A stretch of 64,000 nt of DNA. Origin: Carya illinoinensis. Its lineage: Eukaryota > Streptophyta > Magnoliopsida > Fagales > Juglandaceae. Below the pieces are notes generated by a model that saw nothing but the letters and a program-made list of their open reading frames with translations, was not told the DNA's origin and ran no database searches. A program made the position numbers and the translations under genes. The DNA is taken from the NCBI RefSeq assembly GCF_018687715.1, contig NC_056752.1:3410001-3474000 (forward strand), read 5' to 3'. Shown one piece after another: positions 22,740-35,596 of this stretch (positions within the stretch are counted from its first letter, which is position 1; each line of letters begins with the position of its first letter).

Positions 22740-24520
22740 AATTTTGGATTCTTTACTGACAGGACCGATCCTGTTTGGATTAGACCGAATTGGGACCGGT
22801 CCGGTCCGGTCCAATTTCTAAGAGACTGAAAGGTTTCGGTCCGGTCCCAATCTGGGGGGTTTTCACCCCGGACCGGATGGAATAGAAAATTAAAAAAAAT
22901 ATATTTATATATATTATTTATATAATAGTTGTATATAATTAATTATATAATTATATATGGTATAAAAAAAATATTAATAGTAGACTATAGTTATACTTAT
23001 ACTAATATAGTTATACTAAATCACTATAACTAATACTTCAACAATAGCTATAGTGACCTATACTAATAGTCTACTATTAATACTAATATACTATTATATA
23101 ATTTATATAGTTATACTAATCACTATAATTAATACTATATGTATAGCTATATAGTATATTTATCACTTTAATTAATATAATTTAATTATCACTATACTTA
23201 TATTTAATTAATATATATAAATCATTATAGTTAATACTTATATAGTTATACTAATCATAATAAGTTAATAACTAAATCACTAGAAATATAACTATATATA
23301 TTTAGTATGAATGTATTATTATATTATTTAATATATAACTATAATATATAGTACTAGTAAATATTAATATATTATAAGAGTTATAGTATAAATATAATAT
23401 ATAAATTATAATATACTAAATTACCATAACAGTATAACTAATACTAATATATAGTTATACTAATAGTCCACTATTATATAGTTATACTAATCACTATAAT
23501 TAAAACTAATATATAGCTATACAATATACTTATATAGTTGTACTAATACTATTAGTCTATTATATAGTCTAAGACTCATTCTAATATAGGTTATATAGTT
23601 ATAACTAATACTAATATTTATATTAATACTAATAATATAGAATATAGTTATACTAACTAACTGATTCAACATAACTAATATTACTAATATAATATAGCCA
23701 AATTGAATTACTAATAATCTAATACTAATACAATTATATAGTTATACTAATTATAAATTCATAATAACTAAATCATTATAAGTTTATAACTATATATATT
23801 TAGTATCAATGTACTACTATAGTCTTTAATGTATAACTATTAACTATAATATATAGTACTAGTATAACTGATCAAAAAAAATATATATAGTACTAGTATA
23901 TATATTAATGTATTAACATATTATAAAAGTTATAGTATAAATTATAATATATCATATATTTGTAAATTTATAATAGTATTAGTATAGTTAACTTGATATG
24001 TAATATGTTAGTATTAAATCACTATAACTACATAGAGTATTAGTATTACTATTATTTAATATAGTATTACATATAGTATTACTATCTAGTTATTAGTTAT
24101 AGTATTAGTACTAGTATAGTTATTAGTACTAATAGACTAATAGTATTAGTTATTAGTATTACATATAGTTACATATATAGTTATCACTATTACTATTATT
24201 ACATATAGTTATTAGTTAAAGTATTATTACTAATAGACTAATAGTATTAGTCTATTACTAATATATATATATATAATAGTATACCATATGTATATATATT
24301 AAATATATCACAATATAATTACATAGATATTATACAAAATGTCTTTAGATTAAAAAAAAAAAAAGTCAATCGTGGACCGAATGGACTGACCAGACCGAAT
24401 AGGACCGGACCGAATCGGCCCTGAGGGAGTTCGGTCCGGTCCAGGGTGGGAAAACCCTGGACCGAATAGGTCCGGTCCGCAAAACCTCCCCGGACCGGAC
24501 CGGACCGGACCGAACTCACC
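22740..24520. mobile_element. hAT-like non-autonomous element: GGACCGG clusters around an AT-rich core
   Basis: Clusters of GGACCGG/CCGGTCC lie at 22763-22875 and, inverted relative to these, at 24374-24512. The right end reads, on the minus strand, CTAGGGGTGAGTTCGGTCCG, resembling hAT ends with subterminal repeats for transposase binding. Between them, 22880-24340 is almost pure A/T made of degenerate TATAGTTATACTAATCACTA units on both strands. There is no transposase. The left boundary is vague. Confidence 0.45.
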
Positions 24521-24524
24521 CCTA

Positions 24525-25360
24525 GTTCACGTGGACTTCAATTTCTACAATGGGCTTCGTTTTAAAACAAAGCCCACTTCAATTACCGTTGTGCCCTTTA
24601 TTAGGGGTGTACAAGCAACCATGGAACCAGCCGTGACCGACTCAGACTGGCCGCCGGAGTCCGAAACTGCTAAGGAACCGGTTAGCAGGTGGCAACGTTT
24701 TAGCAAAACCGCCTATCGTCGATTCAGTCGCGATTTGAGGCCGGCTCAAACCGCTAAACCAGCCGATGTAATAATACTTTTTTTTTTTTTTTAATTTTAT
24801 CAATATGAAACGACGCTGTTCCACTTAAGTTTAAGTGGAACGACGTCGTTTTACTCCTACTTTTGTGTTTTACACACAGATTAAACGACGTCTTTGTTAT
24901 TAAACCAAACGGCGTCATTTTATCTATAAGGTGAGAAAAAAAAATAAATTAGAACGGCGTCGTCTGATATTAAACCAAACGCCATCGTTTAGATATTACA
25001 TATCGTCTTCTTCCTTTCTTCTTTCCCGTTTCTGCGTTTCTAACCCTATCTCTCTCCTCTGCAACTCTCTCTCTCTCTACTCTCTCAGATGAACAACACC
25101 GCTGGAGGGGAACCGAGAACCGATCGTAAGCTGCCAGAGAACCACCGGAGTCGATACGACTGGTTGTTCTCCTCCCCGTCGACCAGTTACGGTCGGTCCA
25201 TCCACCATTTTCCCTCTCATCGGTCGGCGGCGATTTTCACCCCTACCCTTTATTATGGATATATATTGCGGAATTGTGTTTTTAAAATGGGCAAAAAAAA
25301 CACTAGCATAATGGTGGTTCACGTGGACTTCAATTGTGTTATTTTAAAATGGGCTTTGTT
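24525..25360. repeat. Direct repeats of about 45 bp around a composite insert
   Basis: TTCACGTGGACTTCAATT followed by an AAAATGGGCTT-GTTTTAAA block occurs at about 24525-24570 and 25317-25360. The insert between them starts near 24603 with TTAGGGGTGTACAAGCAACC, a hAT-like start. It contains several AAACGACGTCGTTT-type palindromic motifs at 24810-25000, a (CT)n tract near 25062, and an unrecognised ORF (25089-25364). Confidence 0.45.
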
Positions 25361-25544
25361 TTAAATTGGGTTGGGTTGAGTTTATTTTATTTCAGCAAAA
25401 TTGTAAGAACATTTTTAATGGGTTGTCTTATGTAAGCTTGATGTGTAAGTCAGGTTTATGTATTTTACAGAAACTATGATAGCAACTTTTAAGGGATTTT
25501 ATTATATTATATTATGAAACTATTGTATTATTTTAATTTATGTT

Positions 25545-25770
25545 GTGATTAATTTTTTTATTTTTTTTTGTTGGTAAAAGCATATTGCATTCATTAATAA
25601 CGGATATTACAACTGGACTTGAAACATACATTATAAGTCAACTACAATATTAATAGTGCCTCAATACATAACCGTAACTAACATGGTCTAATCCATGCTG
25701 GAAATCTCTACAAACCCACAGGCCAAGAGACCGTACAACTCTATCCAGGGACAATAGTCCAAGAGACTAA
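25545..25770 (-). mobile_element. Retroposon 3' tail on the minus strand
   Basis: A T-rich tract at 25551-25570 is followed by GTAAAAGCATATTGCATTCA, which on the minus strand is a sequence running into an A-tail. The more GC-rich DNA at 25880-26230 may belong to the same element. No domain is recognisable. Confidence 0.35.
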
Positions 25771-26299
25771 AAACAGTCCAAGAGACTAAGTGTTTTCTTG
25801 GTTTTTTTATTTTTCTAAAATAAAAACAGTACATAAATGAAAATTACATGGGAAAATAACTAATTACAGCTTGAAATGTTGTAGATCTGCATCTTCAACC
25901 TTGGAGGAAAATAAAAGAAACAAATCTATTGTGATGGCGCATGAGAGCCACATGCCACCTTAGGGGTATGGAGGTCGATCACATCTGAAATAACCGGTGG
26001 CCCTGACCCAGAACATTGGCTTGTGGAGGTAGAACAACACCTCTAACGGAGGCGCGTGGGTTTCATGTGCCCTCTTTAGACCGCGCGTGTGGCTCACAAG
26101 CCGCTCATTTAAGCAAAATTATTCCCCTATCTGAAAGATCGGCACCTTGGAAACCCTATGGAGGGGCGCGTGGTGGTCGCTGGACGCCGGAGAGCAATAG
26201 ATCAGCCTCCTGCCATGCTTTGCCCTAAAAAATGACCAAAAAAATAAAAAGAAAATAAGAAAATAAGAGAGAAGATGGAGGGAGGAAGGAGGGGGGGAG

Positions 26300-26490
26300 G
26301 AGTAGGCCTGTTCATCCGGGTTCCAACTTGGGAATCTGGGTAAACCCGGACCAGAACCTAGGTTTCAAACCCGGGTTGAAACTTGGGCCGGATTAGCCCT
26401 AATCAGACCTAGGCTGAAACCCGAATGAGCCCGGGTTTTATAAAACCCAAATTCCGGGCTCTGGGTTGAACCAGGGTATTTTTTATAATA
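26300..26490. repeat. CCCGGGTT motif cluster
   Basis: AACCCGG/CCGGGTT motifs occur at least eight times on both strands between 26313 and 26476, after TAGGCCTGTTCATCCGGGTT. This resembles the subterminal region of a hAT-type non-autonomous element, as in the GGACCGG element nearby. The opposite end was not found. Confidence 0.4.
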
Positions 26491-29440
26491 ATATATAATT
26501 ATGTATTTCAATAAGGTTTAAAAAGCATAATTTTTTTTAATAAAGACCTATATTATATTAAAGATTTTTCAAGAAAAATCCCTTGTGTAAAAAGCCTATA
26601 TTTATTATAGAAATTAAAAAAAAATGTTGAAAATCGTAATTTTTTTTTTAAAGCCTATATTTAGTGTGAAAATTTTCTAAGAGGTAATATTAAAAGCATA
26701 ATACTAACATTTTCTAGAATAATAAAAATATATAAAAATGAAAAACTAAAATGCATGAATCCACTACATCTTACATTATTTTGTTCTTTATATATTACAT
26801 TACAATACAAAATATAAAACTACAAGATGAATTACATAACGATCATGTTTCCCACTGAATAATCATTGCCTGCGCTAACAGCAAAAACATGTGCTATTTC
26901 ATGATCTTCAACCTACAAATGTGAAAATGAAATAGCAACATGTGCTATTCCATAATCTTCATTTCCTCTCCTCTGCTGCTTCAATCTGTTAAGCAGAAGC
27001 ATAAATGGCATAATTAGATTGCAATAAATTGAACTGATCTGCAATTATAACCTCATATAAATTCACAACTTCATTTCTAAATAAAAAGAGATGGATGGGA
27101 TATGATAGCAGAAGAAACTCACACAACTAAACATTTGAATGGACTCTGTTTTGCTTTTTGACATAATCAAAGTTGCAGTAACTTACACTAAGCCAAAATG
27201 TTAATGAAAATATAGCTCGAAAATGTCAAGTATAATTAGACAAACTTTGCAAATTCTTTGGCTGGACACAACCCAAAATACGGCACCAACTCTATGCAAC
27301 CATTCATTATGCTTTCAAGGTGAAGAAATATACAACAAGGAAGAGAGAGCTTTCACTGCTTACACGTCAATCAGGCCAACCATGACAACAGCCTCCCCAC
27401 AAAAAGTTTTGAACTTATTTGGCACATTCTTTTTCATCAAAGTGTAAGCAAGCCATAAAGTTCCAACACCATAATAACAATACCCACTTAAGGCAATATC
27501 AATAACAGTTCTCTGTGATCTACTCGAAGCCACATAAGGAATCTCATCTACTCGAAGTCACATAAATCCCAAACCATCAAAGTAATAAAAGCCAAAAAAA
27601 ATCCTAAAAAATTGCTTCTTACATTCAAACATTCCCATCAAAACAGACCCAAATAAAAAAAAGTAATAAAAGGAAAAAACCCTAAAAGATTTGAACAACT
27701 CATTCTTCCAAATACATTTTCTATAACTACAAATCTTACGACCAAGATATCATGATAAAGACTTCAATTTGGAAATATTAAGACTAGCCAGAGCAATGAC
27801 TGATACATGAGTGTGATGTGTGCAAATATCTTATATATATCACAGAAGAAAACAAACAATGGATACAATCAAACAACAATTTGAATAAAAAGTAATTTTT
27901 TTTATTACTAACTAAAACATTTCAATTCCTTGCAAATTCCTAAGCTAGTAATTATTTTCCTATTGAGCATGGAGGAGGTCTAAATCCAAGAAGAATGACA
28001 AACACACAAATAGGTAGCTACATATTTGTCATTGTCAAGGATTATATTCTAAAGCTACACAACATATTCAACGTTAAATTCCCATCAAGTTTGAGCAAAA
28101 CACTTACTGTAAACCAAAGTTAATGGTAAAATTTTTTGCAATCATCTCGGGTGAGCTCAGTTCCAATGCTGCAAAAAGATATCGAGGTCAAGGATAAAAT
28201 AATTACACGTAATTTAAGATTGGAATGATCAACCATGAGAAACCATAAAAACCCAAATGAAGTTTAAACAAGTTCTTCAACAATAAAGAGAAGGGACATC
28301 TTAGTTAGGAATCAACACTCACTCGACAAAACCTATAAAAATCCTCTAGGTATGCCTTGTAAAGAGTTCTTCAACAATAATGATCAATGTTCATGTCATC
28401 CAAGTCCTACATAATACTGATGCTACTACTCTTGTCTATTAGAACTAAATTATTCAGTAATATTAATATGAAAAAGACATTACAAGGGTTTTTCAAATAA
28501 TCTCCACATTACATTAATATGTAGTGTGGCCTTCTTGTCCACATTACAGTTGTTGATTGTAAATAATCTCCAACTCAGTGCCCTAATATTACACCTTTAT
28601 TTAACAACCAGAATACAAAAATGATCTGTTGGAAGAAAACAGGACTATTTGAAGAAAAGAGGAGCAAGTATTTGGTCATTCAAACCTCTCCCACCAAAAC
28701 CCATCACTTTCACAATTTCACTCCCTCTTCAAACCTAACCCACAGAATCCAAAATTAATCCCAAGATTCGACTTCCACCCAAACTCTAAAACCTATAACA
28801 ACCTAATACTCCTCAAACATTCAAATCTTCTCTTAAAAAAAAACTCAAAATCACCAAAGAGAGAACAAAAAAATAGAGAGAATAAAACATACCCATGGAT
28901 GAAGATGACGGCACAAGGATCTAACCCATAAAAATACTCCTAAAATATTCAAACATTCTCGTTAAAACAAACTCAAAATCACCAAAGAGAGAACAAAACA
29001 AACAGAGAGAAGAATAAAAAATTAACACAAACTTTTACCCAAATCTGGTAATAGGAAAAAATATACATGAATTTTTTTGTGACCCTATTGCAGATCTGGA
29101 AACAAAACAAAGTATACATGAATATAAGATATACTCTAATACCCAAACTCGACATAAGATATATTCTAATACCCAAATCGACATTGAGAGAGAGAGAGAG
29201 AAGCTTAACAAAATGCCAGCGGTGAGAGCATTGAGAGAGACAGCTGCAAAAACTAAGGGCTTCACTGTTGGCCTTAAGTTAGAGCATTAAGCAGTGAGAG
29301 CACGAGAGAGATAGAGATCAGAGCGAGAGATAGAGTAGATGAGAGAAAGTGAGAGAGAGCATAACAGAGAAAGTGAATGGGGGGGGAGAGAGAGAAGAAG
29401 ATGAGACTGAATTCAGAGGGGGGGTGGCGGCTAGGGCAAC
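26491..29440. other. Gene-free stretch with small tandem duplications
   Basis: No ORF with a recognisable domain is present. A 128-bp tandem duplication covers about 28805-29016, with ACTCAAAATCACCAAAGAGA in both units. A 31-bp duplication lies at 29123-29182. GA-rich purine tracts fill 29180-29400. The rest is AT-rich and unassigned. Confidence 0.5.
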
Positions 29441-29449
29441 AAAGTGTTT

Positions 29450-30310
29450 AGGAAAGGTTTTTATTAAACCAAGGTAACGGGTTTAAATCGGTACGCAGAT
29501 GTTATAAAAGAAAGGAAAACATTTTAAAAAAAAAACCCGACCTTGTAATGTTTTAAATGAAATGCATATATTATGTATAGTAAGTAGATGAATGTGAATG
29601 CATGACTAAAAACCTATGCTAGTATATTTTGACTATATAAAGTAATGATGACTAGGTATTCGACTCATTTTAGTTTTATTTCATGCCTTTAAACCACCCA
29701 GGTCAGGATGATGATCAGTACGACCAGGCGGGCCAAGTTTAGAAGGATTAGACTATGAAGTTAGTATTTCCAGATCAATGAGTTTGAGAATTTGGTTATG
29801 TTTTCTTAAAACAACTTATTTTATAAACTCTGAGTGATGAACAATGTTTATCTAAATTATGCAAATCTCTTGCCTAGCTTTACGAAAGTAAGCAAGTGAC
29901 ACTCGTGACCAGTAAGGGGGCTTTTACAAATATACATGCCCTACGTCTACTATTTATATTTATACTACTCATTTTGTCCAATTAACATGACACCGCATTG
30001 TTGTGCCACATGACTTATTAAAAAATTTTAAAAACTATATATTCAAAACAATATAAAGCGCCGAAAAATACAAAAAGAGGAAGGATAAAACCCTAGATTC
30101 TCTCTACCCTTTTATGTTTGTATTTTTTATTTTTTTAATAAGCCATGTAGTATCACAATGTGGTCTCGCGTCAATGGGACAAAGTGAGTGGCATAACTTA
30201 AGGGGCGTAGTAGCATTACTCTGTATCAATTTTTTTTTTTTTTTTTTTTTTAACTCTATTATTATATTTACACTTTGTACCCATTGAATTAAGAAACATC
30301 ATGACTCTAA
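29450..30310. repeat. Divergent copies of nearby repeats
   Basis: The stretch 29500-29690 is a diverged relative of the block at 31110-31290 (AAAACATTTTAAAAAAA..., GAATGCATGACTAAAAACCTATG, TATTCGACT). The stretch 29920-30310 shares short blocks with the segment family: TATACATGCCCTACGTCTAC versus 18660, and CCATTGAATTAAGAAACATC versus 33780. It is a decayed fourth fragment of that family rather than a gene. Confidence 0.45.
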
Positions 30311-30969
30311 GTCCACCACCAAAGGAGTTTTATGGAACACCTTCTGTATGTGTGCAATTTATTGGATGCCAGCACATTTGTTGGTGGTAGTATTGTTCTT
30401 GTAAAGCTAATGCGAACTGCTATCCACCCATGTTTGAGCAATTCTGGCCCATTAATATTGTACTTGTTCTCCCAAGGATTTACTCCAGCAGCAACAATTT
30501 CAAACAAAAAGGAACATATAGATGTTCATGCCAAATAAGAGGAGTGATCTAGCTTTCCTTAATTCAGCAACTTAACAATTAAAGACATGATTTGAAATTT
30601 TCTAACATGTGAGTCTTTTTGGATCAATGTGCAATTAAGTTATTGATTGATGAACTTGACGAGATGCTAGTGATGAGAGAGTGGATAAGGGAGAAAAATG
30701 GCTCGGTAACTAAAAGTCATAAAGGGATGATTTGGTGCGGTGCTTAGGAGGAGAAAGAAGGATGATGAAGGAACAATTAAGGAACATGAGCGGATTGAAC
30801 ATGTCTTTTAGTGGTAATGGAATGAATGTTTAGAGCTAAGTGACGAACATGACTGAAGGAATGATGGTACCAATAGATTGGGTAGATTACAATTGCCGAG
30901 TAAGTAATACTGCTAGTGCACCAAGTGTTGCCTCTGGTTGAAATGGATTCTCAACCAGTGCCACAGGCA
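30311..30969. other. Unassigned stretch
   Basis: Overlapping ORFs of about 66 codons occur on both strands at 30307-30538. Neither shows a family motif I recognise, though base composition is more gene-like than the surroundings. A decayed gene fragment is possible. Confidence 0.25.
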
Positions 30970-31598
30970 GAATCCAGATCCAAAAGACCACTAACCCTAA
31001 CACATGAAGTGTAACAGTGTGTACCGGCCAATAAAAAGTGATAACAGTTAATTGGATGTTATGAAATGGTTTAGTTTCTTTATGAATGAATGTACAAGGT
31101 GTAAGAAATATTTTATGAGGAATGAAAACATTTAAAAAAAAAAAAAACCATCCTTGTAATAATTTCAAATAAAGAAAATGTTTTGTGTAAAGTATGTAGA
31201 GGAATGATAAATGCATAAATGAAAACCTATATTAATATATTTTTACAATATAAAGTAATGTTTACTGAGTATTCGACTTGTTTTATTTTAATGTATGCCC
31301 CCTCCAATCAATGAAAATGGGACAAAGTGTCAACACATACATGGCTCAAGGAAAATATGACATAAGACTAAGAACATTTTATGTAACGTATGATATCATA
31401 CTTCGTAAAAGGACTTTATATTTTAATTTAATGAATTCCGCGGAATACTCTCTTTTAAATTTATAAAGCATGTTCAATTTTTAATTATAGAATCTTTTAT
31501 ATCATTAGGAAGAAAGGAAAAAGTTTTAAAATATTCATAATTCCCATCTCATTTTCTTAAACTAATTTTTAAAATCTCACCATAAGGGCAGGTGTGAC
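30970..31598 (+). repeat. LTR-like repeat, copy 1
   Basis: This matches 37932-38551 in the same orientation from TCCAAAAGACCACTAACCCT to the end (AAATCTCACCATAAGG...GGTGTGACA). The CA end and shared right boundary suggest the 3' part of an LTR. The left boundary lacks a TG start, so the true LTR edge is unclear. Confidence 0.6.
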
Positions 31599-31966
31599 AT
31601 TTCTATCATATGGCATTAAACTGTCGAGGGACAGTTCTATCACATGACCTATGGTGGAGTTGCACGTGACCCGCTTCCAACCACAACAATTACTCTTCTC
31701 ATGGTCGACCCATGAAAGAAGAAGATAATCTGAACAAGATGTGAGAGGCAGAATATTGGATATAACGAATGCCTTATACTAAAGCAAACCAATTCTCTCT
31801 TCCTCAAAGCAATCCATGTACTCACAAGTTTGGAATAAAACAACTAAAACCCAAAGCAAAGACTTCATTGAGAAATAATATTGTAAGATACACATATTCA
31901 TTTCTATCTAAAATCTTTCTTGTTTTGGATGTGTTACTGTGAGTATTGTGGCTTTCCACAACTCAA

Positions 31967-32033
<67 letters not shown>

Positions 32034-32169
32034 GAAAATGGAACACAGACTTTGAGTGTTAGAGTGGGCTGAAATTAAAATCTACATCAATTACTTGTCT
32101 TCGATCGGAAGTTGGTGTCCAAGTTCTAAATTGGCACAAAACTGTTGTAGCATGCAAAATAATGGCACA
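31599..32169. other. AT-rich spacer with (AT)30 microsatellite
   Basis: An uninterrupted AT dinucleotide run spans 31969-32029. Around it is unassigned AT-rich sequence with no gene. Confidence 0.7.
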
Positions 32170-32443
32170 GTGGGAGAAATCATATAGAGAAGAGACTTTG
32201 AATATTCCGTGAATGAAACTTCACATAAGTCAGGAGATGAATTATTTCCACATTGACATTGACTTATTGGAATATAATCCTATGGATGAAAGTGCAGTGC
32301 CTTTAATTTCCACATTCATATGGATTGACTTTAATTAGTTTACACACTATTGATTGTGACTGGTCTATGAGATGCCATTACTTTCTATAATCCATGCCTA
32401 GCATTTCGAATCAACCAACTTTACCCAGAAAAATGATAATGAG

Positions 32444-32547
32444 TTTTTTTTTTTTTTTTTTTTGATACATTGAGGGAGGAGGGTCGAACCCAAGACCTCC
32501 ATTTTGGAGGCTTGGTTGTTATGCCATCAGGCCACATACCTTTGGCG
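32444..32547 (-). mobile_element. Short tRNA-derived SINE
   Basis: On the minus strand it has an A-box-like TGGCCTGATGG, a B-box GGTTCGACCCT and a 20-base A-tail (T-run at 32444-32463 on the + strand). Target duplications AAAAATGATAATGAG (32429-32443) and AAAAATGATAATAAG (32548-32562) differ at one position. Segments A and B lack the insertion at the matching place (GAAAATGATTCTACT), which confirms its boundaries. Confidence 0.85.
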
Positions 32548-33261
32548 AAAAATGATAATAAGTAATAGTAAAATAAATTATATAAATAGTAAAATAAATA
32601 AAATAAATATTTTTTATTTAAAAATTAATAGTAAAATAATAATTGAGATAAGTGGAGAAAAGTCAAAGAGATTAAGTAGTGAAAAATTAATAACCACTAC
32701 AAAATGAAATTTCTTATTTTTTTTCCTCTCTATAGAATTGGTAATCATAAATCTTAATGTCATGAAATTAAGATAATTTATTGTGATAATTAAGTGATCA
32801 ATACAGTGAAAAAACTTTTTAACAAGTTAAGGGCCAATTGGGATAGGTCAATAAAATAAAATGAAAAATACAATGATGAATTAGGTCAATAGATTACAAA
32901 TGATGCTTATGAATTATATAGATAATAGATGCTGACTTAACCATGGATTGATATTCCCTAAAATTCTTAGTTAAAATTTAGAGTCTAGATTGAAAGAGAG
33001 AGATAGTCATAAGATGTAAGTCATATAATATTCGGCTAGTAAATATTTAATGATGTTCAAGATATGATCTACTCATCCAAAAATAAATATTATAATTTAT
33101 AAAGATCTACATTTTATAAATATTCTCTCTTTTTGAACAAACCATCGACTGCTTGATCACTAACACTCTTCACAATTATCACTCTAACTCCCCTTTGCAC
33201 ACTTCTATTAAAAGGATTAGCATGTCCCAGTTCCATCCCTTTATGCTCTCGCTTATAAAAA

Positions 33262-33457
33262 GAGGAATGCTACTCATCATCACACACCACACATTTTATA
33301 TATTTTAAAATTATTTTTTATTTTATTTTATTCTTGTTAAACTAATTTAGTTGTTCTACTTATCATCCATACATCACATGCTTGTTATAGGAAAAATGAA
33401 AAAAAAAATTAAAATAGGTGTGGTGTGTGGTGTGGTGGGATGATAAGAAAAATTATT
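33262..33457. mobile_element. MITE with imperfect terminal inverted repeats
   Basis: The ends contain CATCATCACACACCACACAT and, inverted, GTGTGGTGTGGTGGGATGAT, around an AT-rich centre. It is flanked by CTTATAAAAA at 33252-33261 and 33458-33467, an 8-10 bp duplication. Segment B has the uninterrupted version (CTACTAAAAAAATTGTAAAA). The duplication length fits hAT or Mutator families. Confidence 0.75.
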
Positions 33458-34535
33458 CTTATAAAAATTTGTAAAAAAGAAGTTAGCATGAACCCACTAA
33501 TAAATGTGGTGTCAATTATACATCACATGCTTGATAAGATCCGTTATGAAATTTTAATAATTAGTAAATGGTACCCGGTTCAAAATTTTAATTTGTTTAC
33601 TTGAAAGTTCTCTCAATCATTAATGTAGAAAAATGATCACAACTACTTTCAAAACATCATGACCCTATTCGCTTAATTCACATTTTCAAACATTAAATTA
33701 GAGTGGACCCTTTCAAAAAGAATTTGTAATCGAATGGTCTTGGTACTTATATTATATTATTGTATTCAAACTTTGGACCCATTGAATTAAGAAACATTAT
33801 TCCTCTCTCTAACACCAAAAAAGCCTCTAGATCTGATTTTCGCCGAAGGCCTCGGCCTCCTCGTCCTTCTCATGTATCTCATTCCCTCTTTTCTTAGTTT
33901 ATTTTTCTTCCTTCAAGGTTGAAAAAGTCAAATATACAATTTTCTGGTAACTCTTAAGAGACACACGTAACACAAGATCCCAGGTTGCAAATTGTTAAGA
34001 AGATAGTGGCAGTTTGCAAAAATTACCAAGCATGGTCCTCACACACCACCCCTTCTGGCAGCTTTTCTCGTCACATGCGCCGGATCACCGATTGTGGCTG
34101 AAAAGAGAAAAGCTTGTGGCCTTCATGGCCGTCACAAATTCTGAAGTTTACAGGAATTGGTCTAAACTATAATCCATTCTTTTTCGTTCTTGTTTTCTTT
34201 ATTGTATAGTTAAAATTATATTTAAAAAAGAAAAAAAGAAAAAAAAGTTCATCTCTTAGACGGTTTGTCAGTAGAGGTTGAGTCCTCCCTTTGTATGAAG
34301 GGTAAGGTTAAGTCTCTATTTAGGCAGAATATTGTGTCTAAGACATTTTTCTGCAGAGAGTATCAGCAGTACTGAAGTCCAAACCAGTCCAATAGTATAC
34401 TGGTAAAGCTCCAAATTGTTGATATGGGGATATTCCAACAATAACTTCATTGACTTAAGGTGCCTTCACTTTTAGTATTGGTTGGAATTTAAAATTTGGA
34501 GCATTATTGACTTGGATTGAGGCAAACTTAACATC

Positions 34536-35010
34536 AAAAGAACTACCAGGAGTACTGTGGGCCTACACGACCATGGTAAAGACCCCCACAGTGGAGACTC
34601 AATTCACTTTAGCATACGGACGTGAACTTGTGCCCCCAATAGAGGTCGTGCTACCAAGCTTCCGGACTCGCCATTTCTCGGCAACCCAAAATGACGAAGC
34701 GATAAAAGAGCATCTGGACCTTTTAGAAGAGGAGAGAGAGATAGCATAAGTCAATATGGTACATGGTAAGAAAAAGGCAGAACAATACTTTAATAAGAGG
34801 GTCAAACCCAAGACATTTAATCTAGGAGACCTAGTTTTGAAAGAAAGCGGAGTCACCGCCAAAAAAGAGGGCAAGCTGGGACCACGTTGTAAAGGACCAT
34901 ACATTGTGGTTGTCAACCACAGACTAGCGTCCTACCAGTTGAAGGATAGCCAGGGCAAATAGCTAGAACACCCCTAGAATGTAGAGCAATTGAAAAAGTT
35001 TTACCCTTGA
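34536..35010 (+). mobile_element. Ty3/gypsy (Tat/Ogre-type) integrase C-terminus, decayed
   Basis: Translation gives ELPGVLWAYTTMVKTPTVET, QFTLAYGREL, then, after a stop at 34747, YFNKRVKPKTFNLGDLVL and KLGPRCKGPYIVVV and a second stop, followed by VEQLKKFYP. This is the end of a gypsy integrase of the Tat type, without a chromodomain. It begins abruptly at the end of paralogous segment C, so most of the element is missing upstream. Confidence 0.85.
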
Positions 35011-35596
35011 TGATGTTTTATTTTCTATTGTTGGAACTTTTATTGTATATCGTTAGAACATCTGTTATAACTAATTTATTGATTTTCCTTTTGTAATGAA
35101 GAAAGTGCCCATTCGAGGCCATTTTCACATTACCCTTAAACATCAATGACGAGTGCAAAGACTTGCGGTGCCAAGTAAGAAGGGCATAGAGGTCAGTAGA
35201 CCACGCCACCCTTAAACATTAATGATGAGTCCAAAAGACTCGTGGTGCCAAGTAAAAAGAGTCGCAGATCATGCCACCCCTAAATACCAATAACAAGTCC
35301 AAAGGCTTTTCATTGCCTAGCAAAGAGGGTGAGGAGGTCAACAGACCACCCCACCCCAATCCACCATAAAAGACAACAAGAGCACAAAAGACAAGAGCAG
35401 CAATAGAAGCAACATTTAGCATGATTAGCAAAGGTCTAGAAATATACAAGTTTAAAAGTATTCATCTTTTTACAAGAATTTACACAGCAAGCTATGGGAA
35501 TCATAAAAATTAAGCATTAGAGCCGCCTGCAGCTGGAGGTGGAGGAGGACTGTCAAACGCATTGGACACAATGTCCCGGCCGAGGGTATCAACGAA

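Larger units (their letters stand above)
32170..34529. repeat. Paralogous non-coding segment, copy C
   Basis: This copy starts with the GAGACTTTGAATATTCCGTG block and ends with TTGACTTGGATTGAGGCAAA, directly abutting the gypsy fragment. Relative to A and B it carries a SINE (32444-32547), a MITE (33262-33457) and about 600 extra bases (33830-34430) of higher GC content that look like a decayed retroposon. It has no intact ORF. Confidence 0.75.

Noticed and set aside
32444..32547. Functional tRNA gene on the minus strand
   Set aside because: A- and B-box-like motifs exist, but no cloverleaf can be folded, and there is an A-tail with target duplications; it is a SINE.
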